Below, piece by piece: positions 8,663 through 17,337 of a stretch of 32,370 bases of DNA. The first letter of the stretch is position 1, and each line of letters opens with the position of its first letter. The DNA is from Comamonadaceae bacterium. Its GTDB lineage: Bacteria; Pseudomonadota; Gammaproteobacteria; Burkholderiales; Burkholderiaceae_C. The DNA lies in contig CANGEE010000010.1 in NCBI GenBank assembly GCA_947452635.1, positions 1 through 32,370 on the forward strand. The letters are read 5' to 3'. The notes beneath the pieces were generated by a model. The model was not told where the DNA came from. It saw only the letters and a list, made by a program, of their open reading frames with translations, and ran no database searches. The position numbers were made by a program, and so were the translations under genes.

Positions 8663-9193
8663 TCAAGGCGATGGCGCTATTGTCGCTGCCTGCGCTTGCT
8701 CTGTTTTCAGCAGGGCTTGTTTGCGCCACAAACCACCGGCATACCCGGTCAGTTGACCTGCCGCACCCACGATGCGGTGACACGGCACCAACAAGCTGAT
8801 CGGATTGCGGCCCACTGCAGCGCCTACGGCGCGCACGGCACGAGGCCGATTCAGTTGCTGTGCCAATTGGCCGTAGCTGTGTGTGCGACCGGCCGGGATG
8901 TGCAGCAAAGCGTGCCAGACCGCCTGTTGGAAAGCGGTGCCGCTGTGCAAGTCCAACGGTATAGACAGCGGTGCATCCAAGGCGTGGGCTTGGCCGCTGA
9001 AATAAGCCTGCAAGACCCCGATGGCGGCCAGCATGAAGGGGTTGTTTGCCTGCTGCGGCCAGGCCTGCAGATCTGGCAGATGCCGTTGGTCTTCAAAATA
9101 CAGGCCTGACAAGCCCAAGGGGCTGGCCGTCAAGTGGATCAGGCCCAAAGGGCTTTGCCAGTGGCTGCGGGTGGTTTGGGGGTGGTCGCGCAT
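8663..9193 (-). CDS. ogt: Methylated-DNA--[protein]-cysteine S-methyltransferase (Ogt type)
   Basis: FQQAVWHALLHIPAGRTHSYGQLAQQLNRPRAVRAVGAAVGRNPISLLVPCHRIVGAAGQLTGYAGGLWRKQALL: PCHRI active site. Confidence 0.93.
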   Translation of the reverse strand: MRDHPQTTRSHWQSPLGLIHLTASPLGLSGLYFEDQRHLPDLQAWPQQANNPFMLAAIGVLQAYFSGQAHALDAPLSIPLDLHSGTAFQQAVWHALLHIPAGRTHSYGQLAQQLNRPRAVRAVGAAVGRNPISLLVPCHRIVGAAGQLTGYAGGLWRKQALLKTEQAQAATIAPSP

Positions 9194-9233
9194 CAGCGTA
9201 TTGGAACCCACAAAGGGGGCCGTTGGCAATGCG

Positions 9234-10427
9234 TCAAGCGGCCATGAGTGGGGTTCTGCGCTGACTCCAATACAGCACCACGCCACACAGACTGGCCATG
9301 GCCATCAACCCCAAAAAACCGGCGCGGTAAGTGCCAAACAGGGTGGAGAGCGCGCCAAACATCGGCGGGCCGATCACCACCCCCAAAAAAGTAAAGGCCA
9401 GTGTGCCGCCGGTGGCGACGCTGGCCATGCCCTCAGGGGCGCGGCGCGCCACTTCGGCCAAGTACACGCCATTCCAGCCGATGGCCGAGGCGCCAAAGCT
9501 GACCAAGATGGCGATCACCAGCGCTTGCGGCGTCTCAACGGTCAAGCTGGCACATGCCAAGGCGCCCAGGCTCATCAACGCAGCCAACAGCACCAGCATG
9601 CGCTGCGCGCCCAGCCAGCGGTCAGCGACATAGCCCCAAGCAATCCGACCCAGCATGCCGCCCAATTGGGTCGCCGACAAAGCCAGTCCGGCGGCGACCA
9701 GACCATAGGCCAATCCGTCATGCAAAAAAGTCACCAGATAGGTGGTCAAAGAAAGCTGGACCATGGACAACAACAAAGAGCAAATGGCCATGGTCGCCAA
9801 GCTGCGGTGCGCCAAGACCAAGCGAATCGGCGTGAGCCAACTGCCCCAGCGAATGCGCAGCTTCGGTTGGCGGTCTTGGTCCAGTTGCGCCCGCAAAGCT
9901 TGCGACACGGCCGCACACAGCACACACACCAAAGCGACGGTGGCCAAACTGCTGTGCCAACTCAGGGCCAGCAGCAAGGAGGGCACGACCGCCCCGGCCA
10001 ACAAACTGCCCAAGGGCACGCCGGTTTGTTTGAGGGAAAACACCAGCGACATCTGGTGCTTGGGCGTGGTGCGTGCCAGCAGGTGCGAACTGGCCGGGGT
10101 GATCGGGCCATAGCCCAAGCCGATCAACACCGCGCCCAAGCCCATGGCCGGGAACCAGGGGATGGCACACAGCAGCAAACCCGCCGCGCACATCAACAGT
10201 CCGCACTGGCTCACCCGAATGGCGCCCAGTCGGTTCACAGCGGCGCCGCCCATCAAGCTGGCAAACATGGCACCGGCATAGGTCATGGACACATACACCC
10301 CGACCATGGCGGGCGAGACGTGCATGTCAGGCGCCACCACGGGGGCCATCACCGGCAAGCTCAACAAGGCCATGGAGACCATGGCTTGAATCACCAAGGT
10401 CAGCCCCAAGGTGAGCCAGTTGCTCAA
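9234..10427 (-). CDS. Major facilitator superfamily transporter
   Basis: About 12 hydrophobic segments; MTYAGAMFASLMGGAAVNRLGAIRVSQ; FSLKQTGVPLGSLLAG. Apparent TTG start. Confidence 0.85.
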   Translation of the reverse strand: MSNWLTLGLTLVIQAMVSMALLSLPVMAPVVAPDMHVSPAMVGVYVSMTYAGAMFASLMGGAAVNRLGAIRVSQCGLLMCAAGLLLCAIPWFPAMGLGAVLIGLGYGPITPASSHLLARTTPKHQMSLVFSLKQTGVPLGSLLAGAVVPSLLLALSWHSSLATVALVCVLCAAVSQALRAQLDQDRQPKLRIRWGSWLTPIRLVLAHRSLATMAICSLLLSMVQLSLTTYLVTFLHDGLAYGLVAAGLALSATQLGGMLGRIAWGYVADRWLGAQRMLVLLAALMSLGALACASLTVETPQALVIAILVSFGASAIGWNGVYLAEVARRAPEGMASVATGGTLAFTFLGVVIGPPMFGALSTLFGTYRAGFLGLMAMASLCGVVLYWSQRRTPLMAA

Positions 10428-11401
10428 TTGGCTTTCACTCCGGCTTTGAGCAGCAAATTGTTCAAACTGTCCATTTCGTATTTCAAATGCGCGCGCAAGG
10501 CCTCGGGTCGCGCCATCTCAGGGCTGACAGCCGTGATGCCCATGGCCTCTAAGCGCTGGCGCACCTCGGGGTCGGCCACTGATTTTTGCAGCGCTGCGGT
10601 CAAGGGCTCCATCACCGCTTTGGGTGTGCCTTTGGGGGCGTACAGGCCAAAAGATATCGTGATGTCCAAACCCTGCACGCCCGCCTCGGCGATGGCGGGC
10701 AAGTCAGGCAAGCCACCCAGGCGGGTTTTGCCGATGGCGGCGTAGGCTTTGATTTTCTCGGCCTTGACCGAAGGCACTGTGCCCGAGGTTTGGTCGCACA
10801 TCAGGTCCACCTGGCCGCCCATCAAATCGGTCAATGCCGGTCCGGTGCCTTTGTAGGGGATTTCGTTGAACTTCACGTTCAAGGCGTTCATCATCATCAA
10901 GGCGCACAGGTGCGAGGCCGAACCTACGCCGGCGTGGGCCAAGCTGATTTTGGGGGCATTGGCTTTGACATAGGCCAACCACTCTTTCAGGTCTTTGGCG
11001 GGAAAGTCATTGCGCGCCACGATCAGCATCGGCCCGATGGTGGCACGACCGATCGGCTCGAAATCGTCCACCGGGTGGTAAGGCAGATTTTTGTACATCG
11101 CCGTGTTGGTGGCGTGGCTGACGTGGATCATCAGCAAGGTGTAGCCATCGGCCTTGGCGCGGGCCACTTTGGCGGTGCCAATCGAGCCGGAGGCCCCCGC
11201 GGTGTTGTCCACCACAATTTGCTGGCCCAGTTGCTTTTGCATGGCACCGGCAAACAAGCGGGTGATCGCATCGCCCGGGCCGCCAGGGGCGTAAGGCATG
11301 ACCATGGTGATGGGCCGTGAGGGAAAGTCCTGGGCCATGGCTTGCAGGCCGATCATGGCCGTGACCCCAACCAGGGCGTTGCGAAGAAGTTTCAAGATCA
11401 T
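10424..11401 (-). CDS. Bug-family (TctC-like) substrate-binding protein
   Basis: Signal peptide; ITMVMPYAPGGPGDAITRLFAGAMQKQLGQQIVVDNTAGASGSIGTAKVARAKADGYTLL; TDLMGGQVDLMCDQ. Confidence 0.92.
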   Translation of the reverse strand: MILKLLRNALVGVTAMIGLQAMAQDFPSRPITMVMPYAPGGPGDAITRLFAGAMQKQLGQQIVVDNTAGASGSIGTAKVARAKADGYTLLMIHVSHATNTAMYKNLPYHPVDDFEPIGRATIGPMLIVARNDFPAKDLKEWLAYVKANAPKISLAHAGVGSASHLCALMMMNALNVKFNEIPYKGTGPALTDLMGGQVDLMCDQTSGTVPSVKAEKIKAYAAIGKTRLGGLPDLPAIAEAGVQGLDITISFGLYAPKGTPKAVMEPLTAALQKSVADPEVRQRLEAMGITAVSPEMARPEALRAHLKYEMDSLNNLLLKAGVKAN

Positions 11402-11426
11402 GTGTGTCTCCGAGTCAATAGGGGCA

Positions 11427-12017
11427 TCATGCCAGCAAGCGTTGCCGAATCAAGATGGGGTCCATCACCTGCAAAGGTTCCGGCTCGCCGCCGGGGATGC
11501 CGACCTGGGTGGCGTTGAGCAGCATCGACACCATGACATAGGTGCCTGACAAAACAGTCAGGTCAACCACGGCTTGCTCACCCAGTTGGTCCACGGCTTC
11601 TTGCCACAAGGCATCGGGCACACGGTGATTCAGCGACAGTTGCACACAGTAGTCATAGACCAGCCGCTCATCGGCTTGCATCTGCGTGGGTCTTTGCGCC
11701 AATTGCAAATCACGCATCACCGCGTCGGGCAAGCCCGCTTTGCGGGCGATGCGTTCGTGGGCCCACCACTCGTATTGGGCGTTGGAGATGCGCGCCTGAA
11801 TCAAAATCGCCAACTCGTTCAAACGCAGTGGCACCGAGGTTTTAAAGCGCAGGTAGTCTAAGAAATCAAAACAGCGCCGCGCCATCTCAGGGCTGCGCAG
11901 CAGGGCGTTGTAGGGTCCGCCTAACGCGGCGCTGGAGATCTTCAAGATGTCGTCCGCCAGTGGTCGAACGTGGTCGGGCAAATCGGCGTAGGCGATCTGG
12001 GTCAGTCTTTCGGTCAT
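11427..12017 (-). CDS. Carboxymuconolactone decarboxylase (CMD) family protein
   Basis: MTERLTQIAYADLPDHVRPLADDILK...NELAILIQARISNAQYEWWAHERIARKAGL. The 439-aa ORF in the track is an upstream over-extension. Confidence 0.82.
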   Translation of the reverse strand: MTERLTQIAYADLPDHVRPLADDILKISSAALGGPYNALLRSPEMARRCFDFLDYLRFKTSVPLRLNELAILIQARISNAQYEWWAHERIARKAGLPDAVMRDLQLAQRPTQMQADERLVYDYCVQLSLNHRVPDALWQEAVDQLGEQAVVDLTVLSGTYVMVSMLLNATQVGIPGGEPEPLQVMDPILIRQRLLA

Positions 12018-12035
12018 GGGTGCTCCAGTCGGGTG

Positions 12036-12055
12036 AGACTCATACAATAGAGTCT
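12036..12055. promoter_or_regulatory. Candidate operator palindrome in a divergent intergenic region
   Basis: AGACTC-ATACAATA-GAGTCT: perfect 6-bp inverted repeat with an 8-bp spacer that contains -10-like hexamers on both strands. Confidence 0.45.
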
Positions 12056-12122
12056 GGATTGTGAACCGCCCAAGCTGCTCGGCTTGGCGTGTTGGCGACT
12101 GTATTGTCTGATTGAGATTTAC

Positions 12123-13526
12123 ATGAACATCACCCCCAGCATCTTCAAAGCCTATGACATTCGGGGCATCGTGCCCTCCACCATCCACGAGGCCATGGCC
12201 GAAGGCCTGGGCCAAGCCTTTGGCACGCAAGCGCTGGCCGAGGGCCAAACCACGGTGGCTGTGGGCCGCGATGGCCGCTTGAGTGGCCCCAGTTTGTCCG
12301 CGGCTTTGATGCGCGGCTTGGTGGCCGCCGGCGTGCAAGTCATTGACGTGGGCCTGTGCACCACGCCCATGTTGTATTTCGCCGCATACACCCTGTGTGC
12401 CAGCGGCATTCAGGTCACCGGCAGCCACAACCCTAAGGACTACAACGGCTTCAAAATGGTGCTGGGTGGCCGCGCCATTTATGGCGATGAAATTGTGGCC
12501 CTGCGCCAGATGATGCAAGACGAGACCTGGGTCTTGCAGCCGGGCGGCAGTGTGCGTGCAGTGGACGTGACGGCCGCTTACCGCGAGCGCATCGTGAGTG
12601 ATATTCATTTGGCACGCCCGATGAAGATCGTGGTCGACTCGGGCAACGGGGTGGCCGGGGCCACCGCACCGGGCATCTTCCGCGCTCTGGGGTGTGAGGT
12701 GATTGAGCTGTTCAGTGAAGTGGACGGCAACTTTCCCAACCACCATCCGGATCCGAGCAAGCCGGAGAACCTGAACGACTTGATCGCCGCCTTGAAAACC
12801 TCAGGCGCTGAGTTGGGTTTGGCGTTTGATGGCGACGGCGACCGTTTGGGCATTGTGACCCGTGACGGCCACACGATTTACCCTGACCGCCAAATGCAGT
12901 TGTTTGCGCAAGACGTGCTCAGCCGGGTGCCCGGTGGCACGATTTTGTTTGACGTGAAATGCTCGCAGCGACTGGCCCCGGCGATTGAACAAGCGGGTGG
13001 CCAGCCCCTGATGTTCAAAACCGGTCATTCGCTGATCAAAGCCAAAATGAAAGCCATTGAAGCCGCTGGAGGCCAAGCGCCGTTGGGCGGCGAGATGAGC
13101 GGCCATATTTTCTTCAAAGAGCGTTGGTACGGTTTTGACGATGGCACCTACGCCGGTTGTCGACTGCTTGAAATTTTGAGCCGCAGCCCAGACGGCAACG
13201 CCGTTTTACATGCACTGCCCACCAGCTACAGCACGCCCGAGTTGAACGTGGCGTGTGCCGAAGGCGAGCCGCACACCGTGACCCAGCAACTGCTGGACAA
13301 AGCTGCTGACAGCTTCAGCGCACCCGCCCAAGTCTCCAGTATTGATGGCTTGCGCGTGGACTGGCCCGATGGCTTTGGCTTGATCCGGGCCTCCAACACC
13401 ACGCCGGTGTTGGTGCTGCGTTTTGAAGGCCACACCGAGGCGGCCTTGCAGCGCATTCAGGCGCAGATGTTGGCGCTGCTGCGCAGCGTCAAGCCCGATG
13501 CGCAATTTCAGGCCTCTGCACATTGA
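12123..13526 (+). CDS. Phosphomannomutase/phosphoglucomutase (AlgC/ManB type)
   Basis: SIFKAYDIRGIVP; QVTGSHNPKDYNGFK phosphoserine loop; LAFDGDGDRLGIV metal loop; GGEMSGHIFF sugar loop. Confidence 0.95.
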   Translation: MNITPSIFKAYDIRGIVPSTIHEAMAEGLGQAFGTQALAEGQTTVAVGRDGRLSGPSLSAALMRGLVAAGVQVIDVGLCTTPMLYFAAYTLCASGIQVTGSHNPKDYNGFKMVLGGRAIYGDEIVALRQMMQDETWVLQPGGSVRAVDVTAAYRERIVSDIHLARPMKIVVDSGNGVAGATAPGIFRALGCEVIELFSEVDGNFPNHHPDPSKPENLNDLIAALKTSGAELGLAFDGDGDRLGIVTRDGHTIYPDRQMQLFAQDVLSRVPGGTILFDVKCSQRLAPAIEQAGGQPLMFKTGHSLIKAKMKAIEAAGGQAPLGGEMSGHIFFKERWYGFDDGTYAGCRLLEILSRSPDGNAVLHALPTSYSTPELNVACAEGEPHTVTQQLLDKAADSFSAPAQVSSIDGLRVDWPDGFGLIRASNTTPVLVLRFEGHTEAALQRIQAQMLALLRSVKPDAQFQASAH

Positions 13527-13594
13527 ACCAGTGGCTCGTGCCTGTTGGCTTTGCGGCCCCTGTCCGCGCTGAGTTCCGTGTCTGAGGCGGGTCT

Positions 13595-14884
13595 GTGACA
13601 CATCTCGTGCAACACCTGTACAACGCCGCCCTGTGGTGCGCGCAACCGCTGCTGCGGCGCAAGCTGGCGCGTCGCGCGCAAGCCGAGCCTTTGTACGGCG
13701 AGGCGGTGGCCGAGCGGTTTGGCCATTACACGCAGGTGGTTGAATCACAGTCCGAGTTGGTGTGGGTGCATGCGGTGTCTTTGGGTGAGACCCGCGCCGC
13801 TGAGGTCTTGATCCAAGCCTTGCGGCAAACCTTGCCCGGCATGCGCTTGCTGCTGACCCACGGCACCGCCACCGGCCGCGCCGAGGGCGCTCGCCTCTTG
13901 CAAGCAGGGGACGTGCAGGTGTGGCAGCCCTGGGATACGCCGGCCGCGGTGCAGCTTTTTTTGAGCCATTTCAAGCCTCGTGTGGGGGTGCTGATTGAAA
14001 CCGAAGTTTGGCCCAATCTGGTGCTGCAAAGCCAGCAGCGGGGTGTGCCCTTGGTCCTGGCCAATGCGCGCATGAGCGCGCAGTCAAGCCGCAAGGCGCT
14101 GCGTTGGCCTTCGTTGACACGGCCAGTGTTTCAAGCGCTGCGCGCGGTTTGGCCCCAAACCCAGGCGGACGCTGAACGCTTACAAGCCTTGGGCGCCAGA
14201 CAAGTCAGCATCATGGGGAACATCAAATTCGACGCGCAACCCGATGCCGCGCAGTGCGCGCAAGGTCAAGCTTGGCGCACGGCCAGGAAGCGCCCCGTGG
14301 CCATGCTGGCCAGCTCGCGCGAAGGTGAAGAAGACGATTGGTTGCAGGCCGTCTTGGCCCATGGGCCATGTGCACCGCAAGTCCAATGGCTGATTGTGCC
14401 GCGCCATCCGCAGCGCGTCGATGCGGTGCAGGCCTTGCTTCTGGCGCAGGGCTGGCATGTTTCACGCCGCAGCCAGTGGGGCCAAGAAGGGCCACCGGCC
14501 GAGGTGCCACTGATCACGCCCATGGTTTGGCTCGGTGACTCCTTGGGCGAGATGGCGTTGTATTACAGCCTGGCCGATGTGGCCTTGTTGGGGGGCAGTT
14601 TTGCGCCTCTGGGCGGGCAAAACCTGATCGAAGCGGCCGCCTGTGCTTGCCCAGTGATCATGGGGCCGCACACCTTCAATTTTGGGCAAGCCGCAGACCT
14701 GGCCCTGAACGCCGGGGCCGCGATGCGAACCAGTGACATGGCGCAGGCCGTGACGCAAATGGGCGCGCTGCTCAGCGATGCTGCGCAGTTGGAACGCCGC
14801 TCAGGGCAAGCGCAAGCTTTTGCCAAGGCCCACCAAGGTGCGGCGCTGCGCACGGCCCAAGCCGTGGCACAGCTTCTACGCTGA
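13595..14884 (+). CDS. waaA: 3-deoxy-D-manno-octulosonic acid transferase
   Basis: VWVHAVSLGETRAAEVLI; GVLIETEVWPNLVLQ; FGGQNLIEAAACACPVIMGPHTFNF-like C-terminal block. GTG start. Confidence 0.94.
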   Translation: MTHLVQHLYNAALWCAQPLLRRKLARRAQAEPLYGEAVAERFGHYTQVVESQSELVWVHAVSLGETRAAEVLIQALRQTLPGMRLLLTHGTATGRAEGARLLQAGDVQVWQPWDTPAAVQLFLSHFKPRVGVLIETEVWPNLVLQSQQRGVPLVLANARMSAQSSRKALRWPSLTRPVFQALRAVWPQTQADAERLQALGARQVSIMGNIKFDAQPDAAQCAQGQAWRTARKRPVAMLASSREGEEDDWLQAVLAHGPCAPQVQWLIVPRHPQRVDAVQALLLAQGWHVSRRSQWGQEGPPAEVPLITPMVWLGDSLGEMALYYSLADVALLGGSFAPLGGQNLIEAAACACPVIMGPHTFNFGQAADLALNAGAAMRTSDMAQAVTQMGALLSDAAQLERRSGQAQAFAKAHQGAALRTAQAVAQLLR

Positions 14885-14888
14885 GCGC

Positions 14889-16259
14889 CTATTTGGCCAG
14901 CAAGGCGTTGACGGCTTGCAGGTCCTCGGCCTTCAAGCTGCCATTGGCTTGGCGCAATTTGAGTTGGCCGACCAACACGTCGTAACGCGCCTTGGCCAGA
15001 TCGCGTTTGGTTTGGTACAGCTGGCTTTGGCTGTTGAGCACATCGATGTTGATGCGCACACCCACTTTGTAGCCCAACTGATTGGCATCCAAAGCCGCTT
15101 GGCTGGAGGACTCTGCCGCTTCCAGCGCTTTGACCTGGCCCAGACCCGATTGCAAACCCAGGTAAGCGGTGCGGGTGGCTTGCGCCACTTGGCGTTGCAC
15201 ACCTTCTAAATCTGTGCGGGCTTTTTCTTCCAATGCCACGGTTTCGCGGATGCGGTTTTGGGTGGCAAAGCCGGCGAACAGCGGCAAGTTGGCGCTGATG
15301 CCTGCGCTGGCAATCATGATTTGAGTGGAGTTGACAGCGCCAGGTAACGCGCTCACAGCCGTGCCATTCAAATTTCTTTGCGCGTTGTAGCCCAAGGTGA
15401 AGTCCACTGTGGGTTTGTGCCCTGCTTGGGCTTTTTCGGTTTCCAGTTTGGCGACGTCTAAGTTGGTTCTGGCCTGCTGAATGCTGGGATGAAGTTGCTC
15501 GCTGTTGCTGACCCAGAGATCCATGGAGCCTTCAGGGACAGGAGGCAAAATGCTTTGATTTTTGATGTTGAAGGGTGCGATGCCCGATTTGCCCACCAGC
15601 AGTTCCAAAGCCACTTTTTTGACCCGCAGATCATTGTCAGCAGCAATTTCTTGCGCGATCACCAAATCGTATCGGGCCTGGGCTTCGCGGGTGTCTGTGA
15701 TGGTTGCGGTACCGACTTCGAAGTTGCGTTTGGCGCTGGCGAGTTGCTCGGCTACAGCGGTTTTTTGGGCTTTGACAAAGGTCAGACTGTCCTGCGAACC
15801 CAGCACATCAAAGTAGGCTTGACTGGTGCGCACAATCAAATCTTGTTCGGCCTGGATCAAAGCGGCTTGCGCCGCGTCCAGTGCTTTTTGACTCTGACGG
15901 TAATTGGCCAAGTTGGCTGGACGATACAAAGGCTGGGTCAGGTTCACGCCCGCTGTTTGTGTGGTGTAGCTGCGCTCTGTTTTGGTGGTCGCAGGATCGG
16001 TGGTGCTTTCCAAAGAAGATCGCGTGGCCCCCCCCGATAAATTGGCAGTGGGCAACAAATTGGCCAGCCCCTGATCGGCCTTGGCCAAGTTGGCTTGAAA
16101 CTGCGATTTAGCTGACTGGTACGCCGCGTCATAGCCCTTGGCCATGTCGTAGACCTCGATCAGGCTTTGCGCTTGCGCGGCGCTGGACAAGGCGATGCCG
16201 ATCAACACGCTGATGGACGAGCGCTGAAACAGAGCCAAGGTGGGGCGAAGTGGTTGCAT
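14889..16259 (-). CDS. tolC: TolC family outer membrane protein
   Basis: Signal peptide ...SSAAQAQSLIEVYDMAKGYDAAYQSAKSQFQANLAKADQGLANLLPTANLSGG; LTQPLYRPANLANYRQS; two TolC repeat blocks. Confidence 0.93.
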   Translation of the reverse strand: MQPLRPTLALFQRSSISVLIGIALSSAAQAQSLIEVYDMAKGYDAAYQSAKSQFQANLAKADQGLANLLPTANLSGGATRSSLESTTDPATTKTERSYTTQTAGVNLTQPLYRPANLANYRQSQKALDAAQAALIQAEQDLIVRTSQAYFDVLGSQDSLTFVKAQKTAVAEQLASAKRNFEVGTATITDTREAQARYDLVIAQEIAADNDLRVKKVALELLVGKSGIAPFNIKNQSILPPVPEGSMDLWVSNSEQLHPSIQQARTNLDVAKLETEKAQAGHKPTVDFTLGYNAQRNLNGTAVSALPGAVNSTQIMIASAGISANLPLFAGFATQNRIRETVALEEKARTDLEGVQRQVAQATRTAYLGLQSGLGQVKALEAAESSSQAALDANQLGYKVGVRINIDVLNSQSQLYQTKRDLAKARYDVLVGQLKLRQANGSLKAEDLQAVNALLAK

Positions 16260-16296
16260 GAAGTTCTTTCTGGGAAACCGTGGGATGCGAATGCGA

Positions 16297-16629
16297 TCAA
16301 TACACCGGAATGCTGGGGTCGACCTGCGTGGCCCAGGCATGGATACCACCGGCCACATTGATCACTTCAAAGCCGTGCTGCGCTAAAAAGGCGGCCACTT
16401 GCATGCTGCGACCACCATGGTGGCACAGACAGGCGATGGGACGGGTCTTGTCCAGTTCATGAAGGCGCGCAGGAATGCTTTGCATCGGCATGTGCACCAA
16501 GGCCAGTGCGGCGAGTGTGGCGCTGGCGGTTTGGCATTCCCAGCCTTCGCGTACATCCAAGAGTACCGGTTGCCGATCGGCGACGCTGGTGGCCCAGTCG
16601 GGCAGTTGTGCAGGGCTGATTTGTTGCAT
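16297..16629 (-). CDS. Rhodanese-like domain protein
   Basis: PVLLDVREGWECQ; IACLCHHGGRSMQVAAFLAQHGFEVINVAGGIHAWATQVDPSIPVY: active-site Cys loop present. Confidence 0.92.
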   Translation of the reverse strand: MQQISPAQLPDWATSVADRQPVLLDVREGWECQTASATLAALALVHMPMQSIPARLHELDKTRPIACLCHHGGRSMQVAAFLAQHGFEVINVAGGIHAWATQVDPSIPVY

Positions 16630-16632
16630 GGC

Positions 16633-17298
16633 TTAAAAGCTGAAGTGCGGGTGTTCGGCGAAACTCATCAAGCGGGGGGCCACCGTGTCCCAAGGCTCGG
16701 TGGTGGTCCAAGCGGTTTCGCTGTTGCGGGTGATGAAGGTGGCGCGCATCATGGGCTCGTCGCCCACGATGGCCGCCAGACGGCCGCCCACTTTGAGTTG
16801 AGCCAGAAGCCTTTGTGGGACTTCGGCAACAGAACCACTGAGCACGATCACGTCAAACGGGCCGTCAGCTGCAGCGCCAGCCACGCCGTCCGCGTGGCGC
16901 ACATCGACATTGCTGACGCCACTGAGGGCTAAATTCTTGCGGGCTTGCACCGCCAACTCGGACTCGATTTCCAGGCTGAGTACATGCGCTGCGCGCTGCG
17001 CCAACAAGGCGGCCATGTAGCCGCTGCCCGTGCCGATTTCCAGCACCCTTTCGTGGCCTTGCAAAGCCAAGTCTTGCAGCATGCGCGCTTCCAAGCGCGG
17101 GGCCAAGAGGGCTTGGCCGCGAGCGCCGCCTTCGCGCAAGGGCAATTCCGTGTCCACAAAAGCCAGGGCCTTCATGCCGGTGGGGACAAAATTTTCACGC
17201 TTGACCACCGACAACAGGGCCAGCACATCGCCGTCCAGGACTTCCCAGGGGCGTATTTGCTGTTCAATCATATTGAAACGGGCTTGATCGAAGTTCAT
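16633..17298 (-). CDS. Protein-L-isoaspartate O-methyltransferase-like SAM-dependent methyltransferase
   Basis: MNFDQARFNMIEQQIRPWEVLD...RENFVPTGMKALAFVDTELPL; SAM motif VLEIGTGSGYMAALLA. The canonical substrate loop is altered (see findings). Confidence 0.8.
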   Translation of the reverse strand: MNFDQARFNMIEQQIRPWEVLDGDVLALLSVVKRENFVPTGMKALAFVDTELPLREGGARGQALLAPRLEARMLQDLALQGHERVLEIGTGSGYMAALLAQRAAHVLSLEIESELAVQARKNLALSGVSNVDVRHADGVAGAAADGPFDVIVLSGSVAEVPQRLLAQLKVGGRLAAIVGDEPMMRATFITRNSETAWTTTEPWDTVAPRLMSFAEHPHFSF

Positions 17299-17337
17299 CG
17301 TGAATCCAAGAGGTAAAGGGCTGAAATGGGGGTGATT

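Noticed and set aside
9021-10745. 574-aa plus-strand ORF (Gln/His/Gly rich)
   Set aside because: Antisense to ogt, the MFS gene and a Bug gene; composition is typical of a shadow frame.
11427-12746. 439-aa version of the CMD-family gene
   Set aside because: The extra N-terminal part is antisense to the phosphomannomutase gene. The real start is ATG 12017.
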